Assembly: GCA_963383645.1 (NCBI GenBank)
Contig: OY726559.1
Span: forward strand, 113,237,296 to 113,301,295
Direction: 5' to 3'
DNA length: 64,000 nt
Source of the DNA: Muscardinus avellanarius
Lineage: Eukaryota; Chordata; Mammalia; Rodentia; Gliridae
Shown: piece after piece, positions 1 to 10,915 of the stretch
How the letters are laid out: each line of letters starts with the position of its first letter
Numbering within the stretch: position 1 is the stretch's first letter
Notes under the pieces: generated by a model
Databases searched by the model: none
The model's input: only the letters and a program-made list of their open reading frames with translations
What the model was told of the DNA's origin: nothing
Made by a program: the position numbers and the translations under genes

Positions 1-19
1 TCCCAAGGCCCAGACTCAC

Positions 20-776
20 CCAGAATAATGGGGAAGGTGGCGAAGACCCCACAGCGCAGTGTGTAGATGAGGCGGGAGCTCATGGTGGGCAGCCGCGGGG
101 CATCGAAGGGCAGGAAGGCGTAGGCCCCGTACAGCAAGCAGGGGAAGAGCACCAGGGCGGCGCCCACCGAGGCCACGGCCCTCAGCCCCTCGCGGCCCCC
201 GCAGGTCCCGCAGCCCCCGCAGGGCCGGGCCGGCGGCTTCACGATGGCCTCTGCCCACTTGCGCTCCAGGGGCTCGGGGTAGCTGGCCCGGGGCGGCAGG
301 AAGGGCCGGCGGGCGCCCTGGCCGGGCTCGCAGCGCACGATGAGGTCTTCCTGGGGCCGCCGCTCGATGCACTGAAGGTCGATGGGCACGAAAGCCCGGG
401 CCGCCTTCTCAGGCAGCAGGTTGGCATCCTCTTCTGGGGGCTCCTCTGGCTTGGTGGCTGGTTCAGACTCCAGGAGCTCCGGCTCCAGCTTCCGCCAGCC
501 GGGAGGATCCGGGAATGGGGCAGTGGGCTGGGGCTCAGCACCCCAGGGCAGGGTGGCAGCCTCGCTTACTGTGCTGTCTAGACCGTCCTCAGCCCCCTCT
601 CCGGCCATGGGTGATCCGACTGAAGACCCCACTCTGAGGGACTCGGCCCCAGGGGACTCGGTCTCACTTTCCTCCTCTGGCTGCCGGCCATTAGGGACCA
701 AGGCCTGGGGTGGACCCTTCTCCAGGGTCTCAGGCCCCTTCACCTCCGTCAGGGCCAGGGCCTCAGGTTCTGCCAT
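20..776 (-). CDS. TMEM79: TMEM79 (mattrin), first coding exon, runs off the left edge
   Basis: TMEM79 is a multi-pass membrane protein of the trans-Golgi and lamellar-granule system of keratinocytes; loss in mouse gives the matted coat and barrier defect, and it has also been linked to Frizzled turnover through USP8. The minus strand encodes 252 codons from ATG 776-774 ([12 protein letters not shown]). The order is an acidic, proline-rich cytosolic N-terminus, a conserved block ending [16 protein letters not shown], a cysteine cluster CGGCGTCGG, and a first membrane segment around [17 protein letters not shown]. The segment [17 protein letters not shown] precedes a GTGAGT donor at 19-14, leaving one base of a split Gly codon. 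A pyrimidine-rich acceptor (AG at 815-814) suggests the exon starts at 813 with a 37-base 5'UTR piece. The remaining exons lie left of the window. Identity is from recalled family sequence and the head-to-head position with SMG5. Confidence 0.96.
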
Positions 777-865
777 CCTGGGGCCTCAGTTCTGGGTCTA
801 CCATGAGGTCATCCTGGAGAGAGCAGAAGAAAGGTCTCTTGAAGCTCCTGTCTTTAGCCGGGGAA

Positions 866-1697
866 GGGGTACACGCCTGCAATCCCAGTACTTGGGAGGC
901 TGCGGCAGGAGGATTGCAGGTTGGAGGCCGGCCTCAGATACTTAGTGAGGCCCTCCGCAACTTAGTGAGACCCTGTTTCAACATGAAAAATAAAATAGGA
1001 GATGGTAATGGTGGCTCACGCTTGTAATCCCAGCATTTGGGAGGCTGAGACATAGGATCGTGGTTCACGGACAGCCTCAGCTACTTAGTGAGGCCCTCTG
1101 CAACTCAATGAGACCCTGTTTCAAAACAAAGAATAAAAAATAGGGCAGGGGGTGTAGCTTAGAGGTCGAATACCTCTGTGTTTCATCCCCAAAACCACAA
1201 AAAAAAGAAAAAAAATAGGGCTGGGGCTGTATCTTGGAAGTAGAATGCCTCTGGATTCAATCCCCAGTACCTCAAAATAAATAAATAAAACAAACAAACA
1301 AACAAACAAACAAATGGTCTAGTGGTGGTGGAGCTCAGAGGTAGAATGCTCCTGATTTCAATCCCTAGTACCACAAGGGGGGAAAAAAAAAACCTGTTTT
1401 AGTGCTGGGAATATGGCTCAGGGCTGGAGCACTTTGCCTAGAATGCACAAGGTGTTGGATTCCATCCCTAACACATAAAACAAACAAGCCGGGCGGTGAA
1501 TGCGCACGCCTGTAATCCCAGTACTTGGGAGGCTGATCCAGGAGGATCGCAGGTTGGAGCCAGCCTTAGCAACGTAGTAAGACTCTCTCTCATCAACCTA
1601 GTGAGACCCTGTTTCCAAATAAAAATTAAATGGAAGCTAGAGGTGTAGCTTGGAGGTAGAATGCCCCTGAGTCCAATCCCCAGCATCCTCCCCCCAA

Positions 1698-1705
<8 letters not shown>
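866..1705 (+). repeat. Cluster of B1-dID SINEs plus one full-length ID
   Basis: Successive plus-oriented copies begin near 866, 1005 and 1488, with detached dID right halves near 1140-1200, 1218-1275 and 1318-1375. The left half has the 7SL-like phrase 'ctgtaatcccagtacttggg'; the right half has the tRNA-like 'gtagcttggaggtagaatg'. At about 1401-1473 a separate element keeps the undeleted ID middle (gagcactttgcctagaatgc), so it is a full ID. The last copy ends in the CA repeat at 1696. Confidence 0.85.
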
Positions 1706-1730
<25 letters not shown>

Positions 1731-1743
1731 GCACGCACACACG
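1696..1743. repeat. (CA)n microsatellite at a SINE tail
   Basis: An alternating CA run starts directly after the 'ccccagcatcc' end of a dID half, with a CACG/CGCA-interrupted right edge. It probably grew from the A-rich SINE tail. Confidence 0.9.
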
Positions 1744-2080
1744 CAAAGCCCCTGTCTTCTGGCCCTTATCGACAGTTTGTCAGAACTGGAACTCTCTGGG
1801 GCAGCTGGCTTCACTGGTTTGGCTCCGCCTAGGACCTTAGGGAGTGGGATGGTGTTGAAACAGAGAGGCGGGAGGGCCGCGAGCGGCTGGCACAGAGGCT
1901 TTCAACATCAAATACAATCCAGCAGGTCAGAGTGAGTCAGGGGGCACCGGCCTCAGCCAGCCCCACCCACACCTTCTACCCCTCCGCCAAAACCCCTGGA
2001 GTCATGGCCACCCCAGCCGGGAATGGGAGGGTGAAAAAGGATAGTCTTAGAACTTTCAAAAGCGTCTTTCCCACCAAGGG
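1744..2080. other. Unique sequence upstream of TMEM79 exon
   Basis: This is a repeat-free island between two SINE clusters. It holds an AP-1 type heptamer TGAGTCA at 1933-1939. It may contain TMEM79 5' intron or an unrecognised untranslated exon; no coding similarity was recognised. Confidence 0.4.
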
Positions 2081-2930
2081 CCTTTTCTTTTTTTTCTTTT
2101 TAGTACTGGAGATAGAACCCAGAGGCATTCTACCTCGGACCAATAACCCCAGCCCTACTTTTTATTCTTTATTTTTTATTATTTTATTTTATTTTATTTT
2201 GGCGATACTGGGGGTGGAACCCAGGGGCATTCTACCTCCAAGCTACACCCCCAGCCCTATTTTTTATTCTTTATTTTGAAACAGGGTCTCACTAAGTTGG
2301 TGAGAGTTTTACTACTTGGTGAGGCTGGCCTCTAACCTGTGATCATCCTGTCTCAGCCTCCCAAGTACTGGGATTACAGGAGTGTGCCATCACTGCCCAG
2401 CTTGTTTATGTGTTAGGGGTGGAATCCAAGATCTCAGTTTCCAGGTCTCACGAAGAAACTATTCCCAAGAGGGGCTCACTAAGTGGCTGAAGCTGGCCAC
2501 GAACCCGGATCCTTCCATCTCAGCTTCCCCAATGCTGGGATTACCACGCCCGGCCTTTATTTTTTATTATTTATTTATTTATTTTTGTGGTGCTGGGGAT
2601 AGAACCCAAGGGCATTCTACCTCAGAGCTATACCCCCAGCCCTATTCTTTATTTTGAAACAGGGTCTCACTGAGTTGCAGAGGGCCTCACTAAGTAGCCA
2701 AGGCTGTCAGAAAACCCGGATCCTGTGTCAGCCTCCCAAATGCTGGGGTTACAAGCGTGTGCCACTACACATGGCGCTTACTTATTCTTTATTTTGAAAC
2801 AGGGTCTCACTGAGTTGCAGAGGGCCTCACTAAGTAGCTGGGGCTGTCCGAGAACCATGATCCTCTGGTCTCAGCCTCCCAAGTGCTGGGATTACAAGCT
2901 TGAGCCAGCATGCCTGGTTCAAGGATCTTT
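2081..2930 (-). repeat. Cluster of minus-oriented B1-dID SINEs
   Basis: At least four nested reverse copies. Each begins with the reverse dID phrase 'actggggatggaacccagg' or a variant and ends with 'gggattacaagcgtgtgcca'. Left-half-only pieces occur at 2650-2775 and 2788-2920. Confidence 0.85.
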
Positions 2931-3510
2931 CTAAAAAACAGAGGTGCTGCCCTCCACGGCCCCATCCACCTTTCTCCCTGCCGATCGGTCCTCACTTTGA
3001 ACTCTTCTGAAAACTGGCCCCAGTGACCTGCTGACACATCTGTCCCGAGGGGTGGCAAGGCGACACACCGGCTCATGGTGCCTCCAATCTGGGTCCCTGG
3101 GCAGTTTCCAGACTCCCTGCTCGCCCCCCCACCCCAGCCTCCTCCCATCTCTGCGAGGCCTGGGCTCCTCGTCCTAACACTTAGGTCTAGTCTAGTTGTG
3201 GCTGCTTCCCCTGCCTCTCTTCAGTCCTTCCTCCCCACCACCCTGCATCTCACTGCTTCTAGAAGGGTCTCTTCTAGGACCCTCCTAGCCCTGCCGTTTA
3301 GACCCATGACACCCTCTTACCTTTCATCTGGAGAGAGGTGGCAGGTCCCTAGCATCCGGGAGGGAGCTGCCCCAGCTCCCTGCTAGCTCTGCAAGTATTT
3401 CTCTCTGTCTCCCTCCCTTTACCCGTGTCTCCAAACCTGTCTGACCAGAGCAGGTGGGGCCCAGATTAAAGGGGCAGGCCCTGTCCTGCTAAATCGGAGG
3501 ACAGAAAAAG
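2931..3510. other. Unique intronic or intergenic sequence
   Basis: About 580 bases of pyrimidine-rich, SINE-free sequence between TMEM79 and SMG5. I see no recognised exon or conserved protein similarity. Confidence 0.4.
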
Positions 3511-4025
3511 CATTGAAAGTAGCCCGGCATGGTGGCGCGTGTTTGTCTTCCCAGGATTTGGGAGGCTGAGACAGGAGAATCTGGGTTCAAGGACAGCCTC
3601 AGGGACTTAGTGAGACTCTGTTTCAAAATAAAGAATAAAAAATAGAGATAGGGGGTGGAGCTCAGAGGTAGAATGCTCCTGGGTTCCACCTCCTGTGCCA
3701 TAAATAAGAAAAAAGAGAGAGAGAATAAAAAATAGAGCTGGAGTTGTAGCTTGGAGGTATAATGCCCCAGGGTTAGCCGGCTGTGGTGGTGCAGGCTTGT
3801 AATCCCACCATTGGGAGGCTGAGACCTGAGGATCATGGTTCACAGACAGCTTCAGCTACTTAGTGAGGCCCTCCCCAACTTAGTGAGACCCTGTTTCAAA
3901 ATAAAGAATAAAAAATAGGGCAGGGGGTATAGCTTGGAGGTCGAATACCCTTGGGTTCCATCACCAGACCCACACACACACACACACAAAAAGAATGCCC
4001 CTGGGTTCCATTCTCAGTGCTGCAA

Positions 4026-4063
<38 letters not shown>

Positions 4064-4445
4064 GAAGAAGAAGAAGAAGAAGAAGAAGCAGCCGGGCGTG
4101 GTGGTGCACACTTGTAATCCCAGTATTCAGAAGGTTGAGACAGGAGGATCGCAGTTCGCGGTCAGCCTCAGCTACTACTTAGTAAGGCCCTTTGCAACTT
4201 GGTTTCAAAATAAAGAATAAAAAATAGGGCTGAAGCACGCTTTTAATCCCCGCGCTTGGGAGGCAGAGACAGGAAGATTGTGCTTGTTCGAAGCCAGCCA
4301 TGCTGGCTTAAGAGACCCTGTTTCCAAATATAAATTTAAAATATAAATATAAAACTGTTTAAAATATAAAACAGTTCTGGGAGTGTAGCCTGGAGGTAGA
4401 AGGGTTTCCAGGAACCCCAGTACCACCACCAAAAGAAAAAAATAG
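3511..4445 (+). repeat. B1-dID SINE cluster with a shortened-left-half subfamily
   Basis: Plus-oriented copies start near 3523, 3776, 4091 and 4227. The last belongs to a distinct subfamily: its left half jumps from 'gccagccatgctggc' to 'ttaagagaccctg', and its right half carries 'agggtttccaggaacccc' in place of 'aatgcccctgggttcc'. A pure A-to-AAT/AAG tail (4026-4088) sits between copies. Confidence 0.85.
4026..4088. repeat. (AAT)n(AAG)n compound microsatellite
   Basis: About 12 AAT units run directly into about 9 AAG units, immediately after the dID end 'cattctcagtgctgcaa'. This is an expanded SINE tail. Confidence 0.92.
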
Positions 4446-4473
4446 GGCTGAGGGTGGACCTCACGTGCACGCA

Positions 4474-4508
<35 letters not shown>
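4474..4508. repeat. (CA)n microsatellite
   Basis: A CA run following a truncated dID right half ('gggctgagggtggacctcacg') rather than unique DNA. Confidence 0.85.
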
Positions 4509-4804
4509 CATTGAAGGTGGACATCACCCTCTCTTGGTGTGGGGTGCAGCTGGGCACAGAGGGAGATTTGTGTTGTAGACAAATGGCAGGTGTAAGAGTT
4601 CCCAGGTCAGGAAAGCACAGGGAGTCGGGGGAGGTGGGTTTGTGTGCATTAAAGGACATTTAGAGTAGGTTGGGACACCTAGAAGAAAAGCATTTGTGCA
4701 TTTTTTTATTTATTGAGCCACTGCTATTAGCGACACACTATTCTAGGCCCAGGTACAGAAGAGAACGAGATGCCTGTGGCGCTCTCTGCCATGAGTTCAT
4801 GTTT

Positions 4805-5275
4805 TGTTTTGTTTTTGTGTGTCTGGGGATGGAACCCAGGGTCATTCTACCTCCGAGCTACACCCCCTGCCTCCTTCTTCTTCTTCTTCTTCTTCTTCTT
4901 CTTCTTCTTCTTCTTCTTCTCTTCTTCTTTTTGGTGGTACTGGGGGTGGAACCCAGAGGCTTTCTACCTCCGGGCTATACTCCCAGACCTATTTTATATT
5001 TTATTTGGAAACAGAGTCTCACGACCCTAAGAGCCTCACTAAGTAGCTGAGGCTGGCTTCGAACCTGTGCGATCCTCCTGTCTCAGCCTCCCAAGCGCAG
5101 GGGAATATAAGTGTGTGCCACCACGCCTGGCTTTTTCTTCTTTACTTTGAAACAGGGTCTCACTAAGTTGCGGAGGGCCTAAGTAGCTAAGGCTGTCCCC
5201 AAATAGCAATCCTCTGGTCTCAGCCTCCCGAATGCTGGGATTACAAGAGTGCACCACCACGCCCGGCCTTGAGTT
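4805..5275 (-). repeat. Minus-oriented B1-dID copies around a (CTT)n tract
   Basis: A reverse dID half (4826-4868) is followed by a CTT run, a complete reverse copy (4932-5132) of the 'ggtctgggagtatagcc' subfamily, and a left half (5140-5268). Confidence 0.85.
4871..4929. repeat. (CTT)n microsatellite
   Basis: About 18 CTT units with one CT interruption, lying between two reverse SINE pieces. Confidence 0.92.
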
Positions 5276-5297
5276 CACTTTTTAATGGTACAACAGT

Positions 5298-6280
5298 AGC
5301 CAGGAGTGGTGGCACATGTTTGTAATCCCAGGACTTGGGAGGCTGAGACAGGAAGATTATGCAGGTTCGAAGCCAGCCTTGGCTACTTAGTGAGGCTCTC
5401 AGAAATTTAGACCCTTGAGAGCCAGGCGTGGTGGTGGCGCATGCTTGTAATCCCAGCATTTGGGAGGCTGAGGCAGGAGCATCGCGGTTCGCGGACAGCC
5501 TCAGCTACTACTTAGTGAGGCGCTTTGCAACTCAGTGAGACCCTGTTTCAAAATAAAGAATAAAAAATAGGGCTGGAGGTGTAGCTGGGAGGTAGAATGC
5601 CCCTGGGTTTCATCCCAGTACCGCATAAAAAAAATAAAAAAATAAAAATAAATTAATAAATGGGGCTGGGGGTGTACCTTAGAGGTAAAATGCCCTTGGG
5701 TTCACTCCCCAGTTCTGCCAAAAAATATATATAAATAAAACCAAATCTGCTTGCCATGCTGGTACACACTTGTAATCCCTGTACTTGGGAGGCTGAGACA
5801 GGAGGATCGCACAGGTTCGAAGCCAGCCTCAGCTACTTGATGAGGCTCTCAGCAACTTAGTGAGACCCTGTTTCCAAATAAAATATAAAATAGTTCGGGG
5901 AGTGTAGTCCGGAGATTAAAAAAAAAAAAAAAAAAGAGTCCCTGGGTTCCATCCCCAGTACCTCCTCAACACACAAGCAAAAGAAATATAAATAAATAAA
6001 TAAATAAATTCCAGATTCCCAGTACCACCATAAACAAATAATTAACTAATTAATTTTGGGGGCGAGGGATCAATGTGTATGTTGTGTGTGTGTCCGAGAG
6101 ATATACTGGGGATTGAACTCAGGGGCATTCTACCTCTGAGTTACAGCCCCAACCCTATTTTATGTTTTATTTGGAAGCAGGGTCTCACTAAGTTGCTGAG
6201 GCTGGCTACGAAACTGCGATGCTCCTGTTTTAGCCTCCCAACTCCTGGGCTCCCAGGCATGTGCCACCACAGCCTACGGT
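5298..6280. repeat. B1-dID SINE cluster
   Basis: Plus-oriented left half at 5298-5415, complete plus copy 5423-5630, a lone dID half 5660-5720, another plus copy 5750-5975 with an A17 interruption, then a reverse copy 6090-6280. AT-rich tails (aaataaataaat) separate them. Confidence 0.85.
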
Positions 6281-6449
6281 ACGGGAATCATTCTCAACAA
6301 TGGCCTGATCGAGCTGTGAATCCACCGGTCCCATCCAGCTCAGCCTCAGCGGCGCGGGGCCCACTGTCCGTTCTCCGCACGTCTGTTTCAATAAAGTTTT
6401 TCTTAAGGTCTTGAAGAGAAGCCAGAAAGAGGCCACGCTGCCCACACTT

Positions 6450-6600
6450 AGTTCTGGCAACTTCCGGGGAGGGAAAGCAAGTTCCGCGAGATTTGGTAGC
6501 AGCGGGCCGCCGGCCCGTCACGGCGCCGCTGCTCTCGCGAGATTTGGGCGGCGGAGGAGGAGCTGGCGCGGGCTGCCGCCTCTCAGCGATGGCGGCCGAG
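6450..6600. promoter_or_regulatory. Divergent TMEM79/SMG5 promoter
   Basis: CpG-rich DNA between the two head-to-head genes. Visible sites are an ETS element ACTTCCGG at 6460-6467, a second-half palindrome TTCCGCGAGA at 6482-6491, a perfect TCTCGCGAGA (the ZBTB33/Kaiso-associated promoter palindrome) at 6533-6542, and a YY1-like ATGGCGGC at 6589-6596. There is no TATA box. This combination is typical of housekeeping bidirectional promoters. The exact start sites are inferred; SMG5 probably starts shortly after 6542. Confidence 0.75.
6533..6542. promoter_or_regulatory. TCTCGCGAGA palindromic promoter element
   Basis: A perfect 10-base palindrome containing two CpGs. This motif is known from TATA-less bidirectional promoters and can drive transcription in both directions. 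It lies 168 bases upstream of the SMG5 start codon. Confidence 0.8.
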
Positions 6601-6681
6601 CAGGGCCGGCGGCGGTGGCGGCTGCGGCGACGGCCGGAGAGGGCAGCGGTGGAGGTAGCGGTGGGCGGCGGGGGCCTGTGA
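6589..6681 (+). CDS. Upstream ORF in the SMG5 5'UTR
   Basis: A 30-codon ORF (MAAEQGRRRW...) that starts with a good initiation context (G at -3, G at +4), is out of frame with SMG5, and stops 28 bases before the SMG5 ATG. Its ATG is part of a YY1-like ATGGCGGC motif. The peptide is arginine-rich and low in complexity, so its translation, not its product, is the likely function. Whether it is transcribed depends on the start site, which I infer to be near 6545-6580. Confidence 0.5.
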   Translation: MAAEQGRRRWRLRRRPERAAVEVAVGGGGL

Positions 6682-6709
6682 CCCGGAGCCGCCCCCGGAC
6701 CCGGGCATC

Positions 6710-8128
6710 ATGAGCCAAGGCCCCCCTCCAGGGGAGAGCAGCGAGCCCGAGGCCAAGGTCCTCCACACTAAGCGGCTTTACCGGTGAGCGGGGCCGGGGC
6801 GTGAGTGCAGCTGCCGGGGGCGGCCCGGCCGAGGTGGGCTGCGCGGCGTGGGCAGGAGCGGGACCGGGGCCCGTGACCTGGGATGGCTCTGAAAGGAGCA
6901 GCGGGGTGGGTGGGAGGCTGGCGAGCACGTGGGGGCCCCCTCCGCGGCGCCTTGGGGTGGGCGCGGCGCTCTAGGAGTTGGGGTACCCGGGTGGGAGTGG
7001 GGCCTGGAGGGGCACGAGTAGGTGAGTCCGGCGGGCGGGGGTCAGGGATGGAGAGAAGCCGGAAGGAAAAGGTGCTGAGAAGCTTGAGCGACGCACGGAG
7101 CAGAGCCCTTTGCTGAAAACCACAGAGTCAGGCTCAGGTCCCTGCTGTGCCTTCTCATCGGGTGACCTTGGGCCTCAGTTTCCTCTTCCTTAAAAGGAGA
7201 GGGTTGGATCGAATACGCTCAGAAGTCGCTCAGGTCCCCAGTTCCGGGGAGTCCGAATGGAGCTAGGAGGAGGGCGGAGGAAAGAGCCTAGCGGAGGAGC
7301 TGTGTTGGCCGGGAAGGTCCGCGAAGGACTTTGTGTCCAGCACCCGGGCACTCCCGCGGCCTGCGTTTCTCCGGCCTCAGGGCGACGTTGTCTTGCCAGT
7401 TTCCATTCGTGGTTTCTGATTTCCACGGTGCCACTCGGTTGGGAACACCAGCAAGAGGTCTTCCCACCTTGGGTGGAGGAATTTTTGTGTAGGTCACCTG
7501 GAATATGGGCCCCAGAACTGGATCACAATAGGATGAAACACAAACCAAACCGAAGCTTCTGCCTTCTAGTAGGAAGTAGCGTTTGGAATTTTCATTGAGC
7601 TCGGGCTGTGCGGGACAGGGGTTCCACCTGACAAGATACCCTCAGCGCCTTAGACCTCTGGCAGGGAAAGGGTCAAGAGTATGTTGTCTTTTCCTCCTTG
7701 AGCAGGCATCTTGCCTGCTACGGCCTTGTGAGCCAAGAGGCAGAGGGGAATATAGGCTGGTCCCAAAATAGCAGAATGATCCAATCCAGCTGCCTCTGGG
7801 CGCCCACTGTCCCCAGGCAGGTGAGGAGTTGGCTGCGGGTGGCATGTGTGCCTGAGCATGCTGTTGGGTGGCGGTGCTGCCTGTCAGAGCGTGGGCAATG
7901 TCTGCAGTATTTTTTACTCAGCTCTAGCTCTGGGGGATGGCGCTGGCCAGCTCTGATTTTCCTCAAATCTAGTCCTTTCTCAAACCGTGACCTTCACCAG
8001 ATTGACTGCCTTAAAACTGGTATGTTTGCCTATGTGGCTTACATGTGTTACATATAGGTATCTCTGCCTGTAATTGTGTGTTTTTGACTTTGAGGAGAGT
8101 GAACAGTTGAGGCAACCCGTTTCTGTAT

Positions 8129-8175
<47 letters not shown>

Positions 8176-10866
8176 TTTTTGCCGTACTGGGGATGGAACC
8201 CAGGGGCATTCTACCTCCAAGCTACAGCCCTATTTTTTATTTATTGTGAAACAGGATCTCAATGAGTTGCGGAGGGCCTCACTAAGTAGCTGAGGCTGTC
8301 TGTGAACCACAATCCTCTTGTCTCAGCCTCCCAAATGCTGGGATTACAAGCGTGCACCACCACATACGGCTTCTGTTGTTGTTGTTGTTGTTGTTATTAT
8401 TATTATTATTATTATTACTATTATTATTATTATTATGTACTGCAGATTGAACCCAGGGGCATTCTACTTCTTGCTTGTATCCCCAGCCTAATTTTTTATT
8501 CTTTATTTTGAAACAGGGTCTCACTAAGTTGCAGAGGGCCTCATTAAGTAGCTGAGGCTGGTTGCGAACTTGCGATCGTCCTGTCTCAGCCTCCTAAGTA
8601 CTGGGATTACAAGCATGTGCCATCACGCCTGGCTTATTCTTTAGTTTTTGAGACAGGATCTCACTGAGTTACGGTGGGCTTCACTAAGTACCTGAGGCTG
8701 GCTGTGAACTGTGATCCTCCTGTCTCAGCCTCCCAAGTACTGGGATTACAAGCATGCACCACCATGCCTGGCTCTGTTTTTATTTATTATAGCAGTGGTG
8801 ATTGGTGGAAGGCGCTGGGAGGGATGTCTGATTTCGCTGCCTAAGATAAATATGTTTTTAGATTATGGACCTGTCATACAGCTTCAGTAAATTTGGGGAA
8901 CTTCCAAACATAGCTGTTATTTTTTCCAGTACCAGGGATTGAACCCAGGGGCATTCTACCTCCAAGATACATCCCCAGCCCAATTTTTTATTCTTTCTTT
9001 CTTTCTTTTTTTGAAATTTTTGGTGGTATTGGGGATGGAACCCCAGTACTACCCATTTTATATTTTATTTGGAAACAGGGTCTCTTAAGTCATGGAGGCT
9101 GGCTTGGTACCTGCGTGATCCTCCTGTCTCCGCCTCCCAAGTACAGCGTGCGCCGCCACACATGGCTTTATTCTTTATTTTTGTTTGTTTGTTTGTTTTT
9201 GGTGGTACTGGAGTTCCTGGAAATCCTTCTACGTCCGGGCTATATTCCCGGACCTATTTTTATATTTTTTTTATTTGGAAACAGGGTCTCTTAAGCCAGT
9301 GAGGCTGGCTTCGAACCTGCATGATCCTCCTGTCTCCGCCTCCCAAGCTTGGGGATTATAAGAGTGCGCCACCACGCCCGGCTATTTGTTCTTTTTAAAT
9401 GAAGTCTCACTACGTTGTAGAGGCCTCATTAAGTAGCTGAGGTTGGCTGGGAATCTGTGATCCTCCTGTCTCAGCCTCTCATATACTGGGATTACAAGTG
9501 TGTGCCACCACTCTTGGCTCCTATTTTTAAATTTTTATTTTGAAACAGGGTCTCACTAAATTTTGGAGGCCTTGCTGAGTAGCTGGGGCTGGCTGCGAAC
9601 CTGTAATTCTCCTGTCTCAACCTCTAAAGTACTGGAATTACCATGCCTGGCTTAATTTGGGGGGGGGGGTTTCTTTTCTTTTTTCTTTTCTTTTCTTTTC
9701 TTCCGGTACTAGGGGTTGAACCCAGGGGGCATTCTATCTCTTGAGTAGTACCCCCAGCCCTATTTTTATTCTTTATTTTTGAAAGAGGGTCTCAGTATGT
9801 TGCAGAGGGCCTCATTAAGTAGCTGAGGCTATCCTCCTGTCTTTGCCTCCCAAGAACTGGGATTTTCAATGTGTGTCACAATGCAGGCTAGGGTTTTGTT
9901 TTTGTGTGTGTGTGTGGTGCTGGGGATGGAGCCCAGGGGCATTTGACCTCCGAGCCACACCCCCTGCCCTATTTTTATTCTTTGAAACAGGGTCTCACTA
10001 AGTTGCGGAGGGACTCACTAAGTAGCTGAGGCTGTCCGCGAACTACAATCCTCTGGTTTCAGCCTCCCAAATGCTGGGATTACAAGTGTGCGCCACCACG
10101 TCTGGCTCCGATTTTTTTTTTCCTTCTTTATTTTGAAACATCATCTTACTGAGTTGCAAAGGGCCTCACTAAATAGCTGAGGCTGTCCATGAACTGTGAT
10201 CCTCCTGTCTCAGCCTCCCAAGTACTGGGATGACAAGTGTACCACCATGCCCAGCTTCCTACTTTATTTTTATTCTTTATTTTGAAGCAAGGTCTCACTA
10301 AGTAGCTGAGGCTGTCAGTGAATCTGTGATTTTCCTGTTTCAGCCTACCAAGTGCTGGGATTACATGCATGTGCAGTCACCCAGCTTTAATCATTTCTTT
10401 TAAAAACTTAAACTGTCCAGCCTGGAATTATATAAGTGAATGAGACAACTACAAATAATTTTTCAGTTTTTGTTCTGAAGGAGATTAGAATTTAGTGGAA
10501 GATATTATGGTCTGATGGGGAATGGAGAAAAAATGTGTTTGAGCTTTCCAAAGTTTTGGTTATTAACCTTTTTTGGGTTGAGAATCTAAGAGCTCTGGAG
10601 CCTATCCATAAAAATACATACACGGGGGCTGGGGTTGTAGTTCACTGGAGGCCCTGAGGTCAATCCCCAGCACCAAAAAAAGAAAAGAAAAATACACACA
10701 TTCCCATCAGATCTGTTCATGGAAACGAAGTTAAAAGCTCTTGCAGAGCTGGCATGGTGGTTTATGCCTGGATCACAGGTTTGAGGACAGCCTCAGCAAA
10801 ATAAAAAATAAAATAGGGCTAGGGGTATAGCTTGGAGGTAGAATGCCCCTGGGCTCAATCCCCAGT

Positions 10867-10915
<49 letters not shown>

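Larger units (their letters stand above)
8127..8790 (-). repeat. Minus-oriented B1-dID SINEs with two microsatellites
   Basis: A (TTTA)n run (8127-8179) heads a reverse copy to 8370. A (TGT)n(TAT)n run (8374-8436) heads the next to 8632. A left-half-only copy lies at 8645-8770. Each microsatellite lies at the SINE tail end. Confidence 0.87.

Noticed and set aside
4805..5050. Repetitive peptide frames (poly-Ser, poly-Leu, poly-Phe) over CTT and similar runs
   Set aside because: These are translations of microsatellites and SINE tails.
6360..6420. 'tgtttcaataaagtttttc' upstream of the SMG5 promoter, resembling an LTR R-region or a gene 3' end
   Set aside because: Only one short AATAAA-containing stretch with no flanking LTR ends, primer-binding site or retroviral coding sequence.
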